Shown here: piece after piece, positions 1 through 7,865 of the stretch
Layout: each line of letters opens with the position of its first letter
Position numbering within the stretch: the first letter of the stretch is position 1
Translations under genes and position numbers: made by a program
Notes under the pieces: generated by a model
Seen by the model: the letters and a program-made list of their open reading frames with translations, nothing else
Database searches by the model: none
Told to the model about the DNA's origin: nothing
Source: SVFI01 sp045588655
GTDB taxonomy: Bacteria > Bacillota > Clostridia > Lachnospirales > Lachnospiraceae
Length of the DNA: 64,000 bases
Assembly: GCA_045588655.1 (NCBI GenBank)
Contig: JAZNEP010000028.1
Location: 62,001-126,000 of the forward strand
Direction of reading: 5' to 3'

Positions 1-135
1 TTTCATCGTTGATCCATCCAGTAGCACATACGTAAATATCAGCCGGTCAGTAAAAAAGCTGACAAAGAAGTGAACCATTGCCAGAATCAATGCTGCTTTA
101 TTCAGTTTTTTCATCTTCTCTTTTACAGATATCAT
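1..135 (-). CDS. N-terminus of a membrane protein, cut by the window edge
   Basis: An open frame runs from an ATG at 135 to the window edge, 45 codons. It begins with a short lysine-rich cytoplasmic stretch (MISVKEKMKKLNK), then a hydrophobic helix of about 20 residues (AALILAMVHFFVSFF). I chose the ATG at 135 because AGAGG lies 7 nt upstream; an in-frame ATG at 114 has only a weak site. It follows the nucleotidyltransferase gene on the same strand by about 70 bases, so it is probably the next gene of the same operon. The family cannot be told from this much sequence. Confidence 0.55.
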   Translation of the reverse strand, partial: MISVKEKMKKLNKAALILAMVHFFVSFFTDRLIFTYVLLDGSTMK

Positions 136-204
136 CCGATAACCTCTGTCATTTCATTTTGTTTGATCCAGCTTCTTTCTGTCCTATATCTATGCCCTTT
201 GGCT

Positions 205-936
205 CTATGCTTTGTAAGTTTCAAGAAAGTAATTAAGCTCTTCCGGCGTCCCTAGTACATGTACCTTCTCATAATCCACGATAGAGATGCGCACATCTCC
301 TCCTTTTGAAATCAAATAATTATACAGAGGCGCTACATATTTTTCACCTTTTTCCAGTTTTTCTTCGCTTGTATAGTATTCATTGTATAGTTCTTCGTAC
401 AGACGACACGTTTTAAAATAGTATGCTCCCAGTGTGCAATTATCCGAAATACGAACCTTCTCACGCACCTCTACGACCTTACCAGTTTCATCCAATTTCG
501 CAAAACTCCAATGATCTCCATCCGCGTGGAAACAAGGAATAAATCCATCTCCTGCAATCTGGTCCTCTTTCATTTCAAAGGCCTCCACATACGTATCGAT
601 GTTGTAGATCATTAGTGCTGAATCCGGATCCCACGCTTCCTTTGCCAGCATGGCTGTTGTAGCCTGTCCATCTGTAAGGTAATCGATTCCGATTACTGTC
701 ACATTGCCAATTCCTATCTTTTCACAAGTACTTTTAATAAAACCCTCTGCTTCATCTTCTTTTCTTACAACAAATATATAGTCATTTTCCGGATGTTGAA
801 ATCCTTTCAAACTTTCCATTGACCATTCGAACAGAGTTTTTCCATGTGCCTCAATCTGATATTTCGGTACCTGATATCCTGCTTTTCTAAATCTGGAACC
901 AAGTCCTGCCATTGTAATTAAAACTGTAAGTTTCAT
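205..936 (-). CDS. Sugar-phosphate/phospho-alcohol nucleotidyltransferase (capsular type)
   Basis: A 243-residue protein with a GT-A nucleotidyltransferase fold. The N-terminus has the signature MAGLGSRF and then VPKYQI, equivalent to the GxGxRxxPK loop that binds the NTP. The D of YNIDTYV (about residue 115) fits the metal-binding position. Proteins of this type in capsule loci activate a phosphorylated sugar or alcohol with CTP or another NTP; the substrate cannot be read from sequence. The ATG at 936 is preferred over 942 because GGAGG sits 7 nt upstream of it. A kinase (4371-5825) and a HAD phosphatase (3988-4386) in the same gene run could make or trim its substrate (inference). Confidence 0.75.
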   Translation of the reverse strand: MKLTVLITMAGLGSRFRKAGYQVPKYQIEAHGKTLFEWSMESLKGFQHPENDYIFVVRKEDEAEGFIKSTCEKIGIGNVTVIGIDYLTDGQATTAMLAKEAWDPDSALMIYNIDTYVEAFEMKEDQIAGDGFIPCFHADGDHWSFAKLDETGKVVEVREKVRISDNCTLGAYYFKTCRLYEELYNEYYTSEEKLEKGEKYVAPLYNYLISKGGDVRISIVDYEKVHVLGTPEELNYFLETYKA

Positions 937-970
937 CTGCATTCCTCCGTATTGCCTACTTTCCTACTCT

Positions 971-1648
971 TTATATCGTAACCTCTCCATCATGTGCCAT
1001 GATAGAAGCACCAAACACGCTCTCAAGCTCCATCAAATCCTGCAACAGCTCCTGCTCTTTGCTTGTCTTAATATCCATGATAAGATCCAGACTTTCTTTA
1101 CTTACATTACGCGATTTTACTTTATTTTTCTTTGCATACTTCGCAACAATCTGCTGTATCTGTGGTTCCGCTTTGATACCTTCTGCATTCACAATCAAAA
1201 GCACACTTGCCTTTCCGGCCGGTGTCATTTCCAAAACAAACAAACCAATGGTAATAATGAGAGACGTCATCACCGCAATTTTGTACATCTGTGCTCCGCA
1301 GATAATACCTGCACCAATAGACCAGAACAGGAACATCAAATCCATCGGATCTTTGATTGCTGTACGAAAACGCACAATGGAAAGAGCACCCACCATACCG
1401 AGTGAAATCACGAGATTAGACTGCATTGCCAATATGATACTCGACGTAATCACTGCAATCAACGCAAGCGAAATATTAAAGGTCTTGGAATAATAAGTTT
1501 TCTTTGCCGCCACATAATATACAACAAAAATATATGCTGCAATCAGCGTTGTGAGCGCAAGTGTGACAAGAATTCGCGCAGTTGTAATATCTCCTCCGCT
1601 AAATCCCTGTAAAAATGATTTTTTAAAAATATCTGAGAATGTGTTCAT
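971..1648 (-). CDS. DUF4956 family membrane protein
   Basis: A 225-residue protein with about four N-terminal membrane helices (roughly residues 20-145), including the family-typical stretch SLGMVGALSIVRFRTAIKDP, followed by a soluble domain of about 80 residues. The start at 1648 overlaps the TGA of the preceding VTC-domain gene as ATGA and has GAGG upstream, so translation is probably coupled; a start at 1669 is open but less likely. DUF4956, a VTC domain and CotH are found together in many bacteria. The function is not established; a role in a phosphate- or polymer-linked surface process is inference. Confidence 0.8.
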   Translation of the reverse strand: MNTFSDIFKKSFLQGFSGGDITTARILVTLALTTLIAAYIFVVYYVAAKKTYYSKTFNISLALIAVITSSIILAMQSNLVISLGMVGALSIVRFRTAIKDPMDLMFLFWSIGAGIICGAQMYKIAVMTSLIITIGLFVLEMTPAGKASVLLIVNAEGIKAEPQIQQIVAKYAKKNKVKSRNVSKESLDLIMDIKTSKEQELLQDLMELESVFGASIMAHDGEVTI

Positions 1649-2343
1649 GCCTTTTTCCTCTTTCTGCACAAATAATATTTTGAAAACGTAGTCTGCCGTA
1701 GATGTCCGATATCAAGCCTTTCCTTAATCAGCATCGGCAAAAACTCATCATACTTCACTTCCATCAGATGTACTCCGATCGGCAAAATCGGTTCCTTTCT
1801 CACATTTTTATCAAAAAAATGTGAAAAATCTGTGGAAGCAGCGATGTTTTTATCAAAGGTTACCCTGACATTTCCTCTGGGGTCTACGTAGGGGATACGA
1901 TCATATACGACCATAACCTTAGGCTGCATACGCCGCGTCTGCATCAATACAAGGAACCGTTTAAGGAGCTCCGGATAAGCCTCAAATATCTCCTGCTGCA
2001 TCGGAAGCATTTTTCCTTCAATCAACTGCTCTGCCTGTTCTCTTGTGAGCGGCGCGGAATATTTTCTCGTCAATCCGTTTTGCTTCACTTTTTTTTCCAG
2101 CTTAATCTTCGTATCCTGTGCATTGTAAATCCGTATCCGATACTTTGCCCTCGGGTCCGTCCCTGCCTCATTTTGGTAATAGCAGGTATCTGCATAGTCA
2201 TCAAAATATATACTCCGGATATGATAAAACCCCTGTTCCGAAACATGCTTGTCCTTTTTCATAAGTCCACTGATTCTGGCTGTCAGCAGGACAATATCTT
2301 TTTCATCAATTTGAAATTTATATTCATGTCTGCTTTTTTTCAT
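1645..2343 (-). CDS. VTC (polyphosphate polymerase-like) domain protein
   Basis: A 232-residue protein matching the VTC superfamily, the tunnel fold that makes polyphosphate in yeast Vtc4. It starts with RHEYKFQI, then has basic strands (KYRIRIYN, KIKLEKKVK) of the type that line the tunnel, and acidic positions such as HLMEVKYDEF near the end that fit the metal site. I chose the ATG at 2343 because the domain begins immediately after it; an ATG at 2382 overlaps CotH and lacks a ribosome site. It lies between CotH and DUF4956 and overlaps the latter by 4 bases. Polyphosphate synthesis here is a family-based guess. Confidence 0.78.
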   Translation of the reverse strand: MKKSRHEYKFQIDEKDIVLLTARISGLMKKDKHVSEQGFYHIRSIYFDDYADTCYYQNEAGTDPRAKYRIRIYNAQDTKIKLEKKVKQNGLTRKYSAPLTREQAEQLIEGKMLPMQQEIFEAYPELLKRFLVLMQTRRMQPKVMVVYDRIPYVDPRGNVRVTFDKNIAASTDFSHFFDKNVRKEPILPIGVHLMEVKYDEFLPMLIKERLDIGHLRQTTFSKYYLCRKRKKA

Positions 2344-2365
2344 ACTCCACTGCTTTCCTGCATTT

Positions 2366-3985
2366 TCATTTCGTAAAATCATTTAAATAATCATCCAGAA
2401 ATTCCATTCTCTTTGCCGTGAATTCTTTCATAAAAGCAAGATCCGGTGACGCATTTCCATTCTGCCAGCGATCCATCTCGCGTTGCATGGCCCCCGAATT
2501 TACAAGGCTGTTCATGAGTGTATCCATGCGCTCATAAATCTGCTCTGTGGAAAAAGCACCAGCTCTCCATTCTTTCCATCTATCAAAAGCTTGTGCACGA
2601 GCACCTTCCACATCCTGCTCAATCATTCGCATCCCCGGTTGAAACGCCACTACCGTCTCCACTTCCTCCATTGTCTCCTCACAATAAAATGGGTTATCAG
2701 CGTAAACCGCGCCAAAACATATGTTTAAATCCCACGGAATAAAATATCCTTTTGTCAAATCGCCTTGTCTGCGTGCAATATAATACACATTTTTATTTTC
2801 ATTATCAAAACCGGCAATTGCCTGAAAAAACAACCAGTTATCTATCACATTGGAAGAATCCGTCATTTCAGCAATCTGCTCTGCAAACATCACGTCTTCC
2901 GACTCAATGCATGCAGCAAGCCTTCTTAACGGTTCCCACTCCTGCTCATTGCCCAGTACTTTATCACCCTTTAGATAAAATCCGCCCCGATAATCGATCT
3001 GATTGGCATCGGGCAAGGGACCAAGGAATGCCTCCTCATCCCAAGGTGCTGTATATTTCTTTTTATAGATACGTTCTACCACATTTTCTCCGGCTGCTAT
3101 CTGTGAAGAAACACTATCCATCCCAAGCTGTTTGCGGTCAATCGGGTGAGTCAGCAAATAAAGTCCTGCATAGCCGTCATTAATCAGCACTTCCACATAT
3201 TCTCCGGTCACCCCAAAATTCTTTCCGTACGGATTTTGATATGCACCGACTTCCTGCCAAAGTTCCATTGCCAGTTTATCTCGAATCCTTGTATTATCAG
3301 CATAAAGACTATTTAATATCCAATCATCATCCTCTCTGATTCCGAGAAAATTGACATTTTTCTTTTTGTAAGTACCTTCCTTTGTTTGCTCCTTTAGCTT
3401 CAACCTGAGACTTTTCTTTTCATATGTGAGACTTGTATTTCCCCTCAGAGTGCTTGTCGTCAGACATCTGGTTACCCAGTCCGATTCATGATTTACATCA
3501 TAAAGAGAGAGCTCATACAATATCTCTCCATTCTCTGTCATGCACTCTGTTCCCTGAAACGATAACACCGGTAAACCGGTTAGTTTCAGGTTGTATTTTG
3601 CATATCCATCCTTTGAAACTGCATAAAACGGAATTGATGAATTTTGAGAGATCAGCGCAAGCTTATTTTCTTTCGTAAAATCCGAAAGGAACCAGATTTC
3701 GATTCCCTGTGTTGCTTCTATCCGGCCGTTCTCCCACTGCTCTGATTCTAAAGATAGTGGCAGAAAAAAAGTTTTGCCGGTAGCATCATACGCAAGTGCT
3801 TCCCCGGCAAACATCAGATCAAATTCCATTGTTTCCGACTGCTGGTTCAGCTGTTCTTCAATTTTCCGGGCCTTTTTTTCACTAATCACCCTAACACCGA
3901 TTCCTCTTTCCTCAAGCAGAAATATACCGATTAGACTAACCGTCATCAGACCCGCTATGCTAAGTGCAAGCAGCCATTTTCTCAT
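2366..3985 (-). CDS. CotH kinase-family protein, membrane-anchored
   Basis: A 539-residue protein with one N-terminal helix (about residues 4-25), so it is anchored with the bulk outside or processed. The CotH domain covers roughly residues 165-480. It shows RGNTS, then KKSLRLKLK, the helix-loop ILNSLYADNTRIRDKLAMEL, NDGYAGLYLLT and the C-lobe IPWDLNICFG with the Asp expected at the metal site. The start at 3985 has CGGAGG 7 nt upstream. Spore-coat CotH is a protein kinase; relatives next to VTC and DUF4956 genes are of unknown substrate. It begins 2 nt after the HAD phosphatase stop. Confidence 0.85.
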   Translation of the reverse strand: MRKWLLALSIAGLMTVSLIGIFLLEERGIGVRVISEKKARKIEEQLNQQSETMEFDLMFAGEALAYDATGKTFFLPLSLESEQWENGRIEATQGIEIWFLSDFTKENKLALISQNSSIPFYAVSKDGYAKYNLKLTGLPVLSFQGTECMTENGEILYELSLYDVNHESDWVTRCLTTSTLRGNTSLTYEKKSLRLKLKEQTKEGTYKKKNVNFLGIREDDDWILNSLYADNTRIRDKLAMELWQEVGAYQNPYGKNFGVTGEYVEVLINDGYAGLYLLTHPIDRKQLGMDSVSSQIAAGENVVERIYKKKYTAPWDEEAFLGPLPDANQIDYRGGFYLKGDKVLGNEQEWEPLRRLAACIESEDVMFAEQIAEMTDSSNVIDNWLFFQAIAGFDNENKNVYYIARRQGDLTKGYFIPWDLNICFGAVYADNPFYCEETMEEVETVVAFQPGMRMIEQDVEGARAQAFDRWKEWRAGAFSTEQIYERMDTLMNSLVNSGAMQREMDRWQNGNASPDLAFMKEFTAKRMEFLDDYLNDFTK

Positions 3986-3987
3986 TT

Positions 3988-4386
3988 TTATTCCTCCGTA
4001 CAACGGCTTCCCTTACAAAGTGCATCCATTTCATCAACGGTACATTTGAGAAACTCATCCGGACGGATAGTGCGATCATCCACATAAAATCCTTTGTGAC
4101 CCGGCCAAGGCTTTCCATACACAATTTCATCGTATGGAATCTCCCACTGTTCCAGCCACTGCAACAATACTTTTGCTGTATTGGCATTGATCATACCAAT
4201 ATTTCCGTTATAGCTGTTCATATTGCGCGAAGTAAAAAGAACGATTCTGGCTCCTCCCTCTTTATACTCACGAATTTTTGCCACCATCTCCGGAAACGGT
4301 ACCAAATCAATATACTCCTGATCTTTTCGCTTAATCGGACAAATTGTCCCGTCGATATCAAAACAAAACGTTAACTCTTTATACAC
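3988..4386 (-). CDS. HAD-superfamily phosphatase of the capsular type
   Basis: A compact 132-residue HAD hydrolase. FDIDGTIC near the N-terminus is motif I (nucleophile and acid Asp), VLFTSRN is motif II (Ser/Thr), and GFYVDDRTI is motif IV; there is no large cap domain. Small HAD proteins like this occur in capsule loci and act on sugar or alcohol phosphates. The start overlaps the end of the kinase gene by 16 bases and its stop lies 2 nt before CotH, so it is part of one tightly packed operon. The substrate is unknown; a partnership with the kinase is inference. Confidence 0.8.
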   Translation of the reverse strand: MYKELTFCFDIDGTICPIKRKDQEYIDLVPFPEMVAKIREYKEGGARIVLFTSRNMNSYNGNIGMINANTAKVLLQWLEQWEIPYDEIVYGKPWPGHKGFYVDDRTIRPDEFLKCTVDEMDALCKGSRCTEE

Positions 4387-5825
4387 GTTTCTACCTCCTC
4401 TAAAATGCGAATGGCATTTAATAAAAAGCCGAATACTTTACCGGGCTGGTCCATATGATATGGTAGCATGGAAAGAAATAGACTTGCTTCATACAGTCTC
4501 ACTTTTGCAAAGCTATACCCGTTCTTTTCCAGATATTTCCGAAATACATCCATGTAAGGTTCCGCCTCTGTATCAATCGAGAGATTAATTTTCATATCCC
4601 TATCCATTGTAATCTGATACAGACCACTGTTAAAAAAGTCATAGCATCCACAAATGGAATGTGAAAGCTTTGCTAAATCATAATACGGATCGGTATAAAG
4701 ATCCTCTTCTTCCAGCGCACCTTTCGGATCAATCAGTTTTAGTAAATTCGCTTCCCGACTGTACAAAATATTTGAAAAACAAAGATCACCATGTCCAATG
4801 ACAAGTACTTTTTCTTTTTCCGAAAAGGCCTTGGTCACTTTGTCGTATAATCTAAGATAATGTTCTACAATCTGTGAAATACTGTCATAAGAAGTGCCCA
4901 TTGCAATCAATGCGTCAAACTGCGCATAAGCCGGAAGTTTTTTCAACTCCTCCATACGGCTTTGCAGCTTGCCCAGATACAAGTCATCTGCCACCTCTTT
5001 TGCCATCTTTTCATCCACTGTTTTTTTCTTACGGAGTTTTATAAAATAAAATAGTTTATCTAAGATATCCGAGAGTTCATCGCAACTTACCGCTCCATGC
5101 ACAAACCGAATCGCGATATCTGTCATATGAAACCGCTCCATTGTATAGGAAGCACTCTCTTTTTCTTCCTGATAATCGTATGGCATCACAAACCACATCT
5201 TCATATTGTCAGGCAATAAGTAGTAGAAGTTATATTCAGATTTAATTTTTTCTTTTTTCGTCGATTTTTTGGTAACAGTATACTCATCTCCAGCGAGAGC
5301 ATTAAAAAATCTTGCATCAAATCCACTCGTAATAAACGTCAGGAAATGATTCAATACAGAAAGATCCATAAAAGCCTGTGTATCTATCGAATCACCACTT
5401 ATCTTTCTCTCGTTTAAGAGTTCCAATTGCTGAATGCAACTCTTTACATCAGGCAATAAAACTGCTGCCAATTTTTCTTCACTGTTTACCACGAACAAAT
5501 CATTGATATAACAAGCCTTCGTGAGAAGATTTTGGAACTCTCTTGTATTGGCCAGACCATAATTGGAATACAAATAAACAACCGAAGTATGTTCCGGATC
5601 ATCTGTCGCAGATATTAAATCTTTATTTAACTTATCCGTTTCTTTCTGATTTTCCAAACACAACATATCCAGAACTGCTTCATTCTTTGCAACTTCTGCG
5701 CGCATACGATCTTTCAACGTCACACGTTTAAAAATCGTTTCTCCGTATGTCTTGTCTCCTGTAATCGTTCGTATTTCTTTATTTGGTTTTTGACTGTCGT
5801 CATAAACAACAATTACTTTCTTCAT
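4371..5825 (-). CDS. APH-type phosphotransferase with N-terminal extension
   Basis: A 484-residue protein. The C-terminal half (about residues 180-480) has the aminoglycoside/choline kinase fold: HGDLCFSNILY is the catalytic loop (HxDxxxxN) and LIDPKGA carries the metal-binding Asp. The N-terminal half, about 170 residues, resembles a nucleotidyltransferase-like or sugar-binding domain but I cannot assign it. Kinases of this kind in capsule loci phosphorylate a small alcohol or sugar. It overlaps the upstream flippase-like gene by ATGA and the downstream HAD gene by 16 bases. Together with the nucleotidyltransferase at 205-936 it could form a LicA/LicC-like activation pair (inference). Confidence 0.72.
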   Translation of the reverse strand: MKKVIVVYDDSQKPNKEIRTITGDKTYGETIFKRVTLKDRMRAEVAKNEAVLDMLCLENQKETDKLNKDLISATDDPEHTSVVYLYSNYGLANTREFQNLLTKACYINDLFVVNSEEKLAAVLLPDVKSCIQQLELLNERKISGDSIDTQAFMDLSVLNHFLTFITSGFDARFFNALAGDEYTVTKKSTKKEKIKSEYNFYYLLPDNMKMWFVMPYDYQEEKESASYTMERFHMTDIAIRFVHGAVSCDELSDILDKLFYFIKLRKKKTVDEKMAKEVADDLYLGKLQSRMEELKKLPAYAQFDALIAMGTSYDSISQIVEHYLRLYDKVTKAFSEKEKVLVIGHGDLCFSNILYSREANLLKLIDPKGALEEEDLYTDPYYDLAKLSHSICGCYDFFNSGLYQITMDRDMKINLSIDTEAEPYMDVFRKYLEKNGYSFAKVRLYEASLFLSMLPYHMDQPGKVFGFLLNAIRILEEVETCIKS

Positions 5826-6580
5826 AGTTTATCCTTTCTAACACCGCAACACAGTTTTATGACATAACCAACTACAGTCAGAATCAGAAATACAAGAGCC
5901 GTAGTTCCTGTATACATCGTCAAAACCTGACTATTACCGTTCATAAATATCGCTTCAATATAGGAAGCAAAATCTCCCAGTCCAAAAGAAAGGAGTTTAA
6001 AAGATGCCAGTGCTTTCAGTGTCACCACTTCACTTGCCCAACCAAAGAGCGATGCCAGCACAATCAGCGCGGATCTTCCGGTAATCAGATTTTTCGTAAA
6101 GTCATACCATTTTTTTACAACATCCAATCCCTTAAGTGCTGCCATAGAACGAGCAGAAGACGTACGCATAATCAGATAACGATTCAAATAGGAATAACTT
6201 GCAGGAATAGCAAAGTATAACAGCATAACCGCAACAATCACCACAAAAAATATCATGGTAATCGGTGACAATTCCTTACGAAACAAAAGATCAAACGGAA
6301 AGAGCAAAACAAACAGTCCTACCGTGTCAAAATATCGGTCAACGAGGACACTGAGCAGTCCTACCTGCCATACACGTGTTTCACGCGCAATCTCTTCCAC
6401 ACGATAAATCTCTCCCAGCTTAAACGGAATTATTAAATTGATAAAGGTTGTCCTAAAATACAGCAATATGAAACGGCCAAAGGAAATCTTGTGCTCCATA
6501 AGCACAAGATAAAGCCTTGCCATCTTAAACAAGTGTACTGCTATAAATCCAAGAACAATAAGTAATGTCCACCAAATCAT
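5822..6580 (-). CDS. Flippase-like membrane protein (lysylphosphatidylglycerol synthase TM-type)
   Basis: About 252 residues with six to seven predicted membrane helices and basic loops, matching the LPG_synthase_TM/UPF0104 family of flippase-like domains. The stretch IIPFKLGEIYRVEEI is family-typical. Such proteins often sit with a DPM1-type glycosyltransferase and GtrA, as here (6593-7846), which suggests handling of a polyprenol-linked sugar. ATG at 6580 is preferred because AGGTG lies just upstream; a GTG at 6589 is also open. The stop overlaps the kinase start as ATGA. Confidence 0.7.
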   Translation of the reverse strand: MIWWTLLIVLGFIAVHLFKMARLYLVLMEHKISFGRFILLYFRTTFINLIIPFKLGEIYRVEEIARETRVWQVGLLSVLVDRYFDTVGLFVLLFPFDLLFRKELSPITMIFFVVIVAVMLLYFAIPASYSYLNRYLIMRTSSARSMAALKGLDVVKKWYDFTKNLITGRSALIVLASLFGWASEVVTLKALASFKLLSFGLGDFASYIEAIFMNGNSQVLTMYTGTTALVFLILTVVGYVIKLCCGVRKDKL

Positions 6581-6592
6581 TAAAAACACCTG

Positions 6593-7387
6593 TTACTCTT
6601 CTAATTCTTTAATCTGCTGACAGGTATATCCCTCTCGGATTACCTCTCTGTATTCCTGATGAATCACTTCCTTGTTAAACATATAAGAAAATGCCATCTT
6701 CAATACTTCAATTGCCTGATTTACCATCTTTACATTCGAAACCTGATCCTCTTCTCTCCACGACACCGGATAAAAGACAATCTTATGCTGATAATAATGC
6801 GATGCAAGAATCATCACATAATTAAACATCAAATTATCTGGAAACTTTTCAAAGAAATGATTGGAGAGCATTTTGGTACTGTACATATTCAGACCGCTTC
6901 CCAAATCAAAAACCCTCTGTTTGGTGATAAATGCAAAAATGAAATCGTATACAATATTTCCAAATGTGCGGAATGCCGAATATCCTTGTAATCTGGATCC
7001 TCTCATAAAACGAGCTCCCAACACACAGTCATATTTTCGATAAATCTTCTTTTCCATCATCGGAATAAAATCATGGATATCTCCCTGGTCATCGCCATGT
7101 AACATACACACATAATCATAGCCATGCTCTACCGCATAACCAAACGCCATCTTCTGCGAACCTCCAAGACCATAGTTTTCATCATTACGCATCAGCTTCA
7201 CAGGAAGATGCGGATTTTCTCCCAAATAATCAAGTACCGCCTTTTCTGTTCCATCCGTACTCCGGTTATTCACTACCAGTATTTCATCAAAATACGGAAG
7301 CACTTCCTCATCCAACTGCGCAAGTACACGCACGATCTGTTTCTCACAGTTATACGCAGGAATAAACAGCATCATTTTTTCATCCAT
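6593..7387 (-). CDS. Glycosyltransferase family 2, DPM1-like
   Basis: A 264-residue cytoplasmic GT2 enzyme with LFIPAYNCE at the N-terminus, VVNNRSTDGT for the nucleotide-sugar pocket, and HGDDQGD as the DxD-type metal site near residue 98. There is no long C-terminal membrane domain, so it resembles dolichol-phosphate mannose synthase-type proteins that load a sugar on undecaprenyl phosphate. AAGGA 7 nt before the ATG supports the start. The adjacent GtrA protein and flippase-like protein complete a lipid-linked sugar donor set (inference). Confidence 0.82.
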   Translation of the reverse strand: MDEKMMLFIPAYNCEKQIVRVLAQLDEEVLPYFDEILVVNNRSTDGTEKAVLDYLGENPHLPVKLMRNDENYGLGGSQKMAFGYAVEHGYDYVCMLHGDDQGDIHDFIPMMEKKIYRKYDCVLGARFMRGSRLQGYSAFRTFGNIVYDFIFAFITKQRVFDLGSGLNMYSTKMLSNHFFEKFPDNLMFNYVMILASHYYQHKIVFYPVSWREEDQVSNVKMVNQAIEVLKMAFSYMFNKEVIHQEYREVIREGYTCQQIKELEE

Positions 7388-7390
7388 AAT

Positions 7391-7846
7391 TTATCCTTCC
7401 TTTTGTTCCAAAAAGATTTTTCGTGTAATAAAATTGTAAACCATCACGATACCTGTGGCAAAAATCTTTCCTCCTGCTGTTGCAAGCGTCGGAGAAAGCA
7501 ATTGGTTTAACCACAACCAGTTTTCGTAGATGACATCAATTGATATCATAATAATCACTTCATGGATTCCAAGACCAATCAAACTCAGAATCGTAAAAAT
7601 GATAAATTCTTTTCTTCGATCCATCCCCTCTTTCCTTGAGAAAACATATTTCATGGAAAGAAGATAATTGATGATCACAGAAATGGTAAATCCAAAAAAA
7701 GCACCAATCAGCGCTGCTGCTGCAGTTTCCATCCCTGCCATGCTTCTGAGCAGGGATGAAACCACCATTGTAATCACAAAATCAATCAAAAAACATACAA
7801 CACCGACCACACCAAATTTCAATATCTGTTCCATCAGTTTATTCAT
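7391..7846 (-). CDS. GtrA-family membrane protein
   Basis: A 151-residue protein with four predicted helices and the GtrA-typical start FGVVGVVCFLIDF, then FFGFTISVIINYLLSMKYVF. GtrA proteins are thought to flip or assist transfer of undecaprenyl-phosphate-linked sugars. It lies 3 nt upstream of the DPM1-like transferase, the usual pairing. AAGGAG lies about 11 nt before the ATG. The actual sugar is not known. Confidence 0.82.
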   Translation of the reverse strand: MNKLMEQILKFGVVGVVCFLIDFVITMVVSSLLRSMAGMETAAAALIGAFFGFTISVIINYLLSMKYVFSRKEGMDRRKEFIIFTILSLIGLGIHEVIIMISIDVIYENWLWLNQLLSPTLATAGGKIFATGIVMVYNFITRKIFLEQKEG

Positions 7847-7865
7847 GACTGATAACTCTCCTTGT

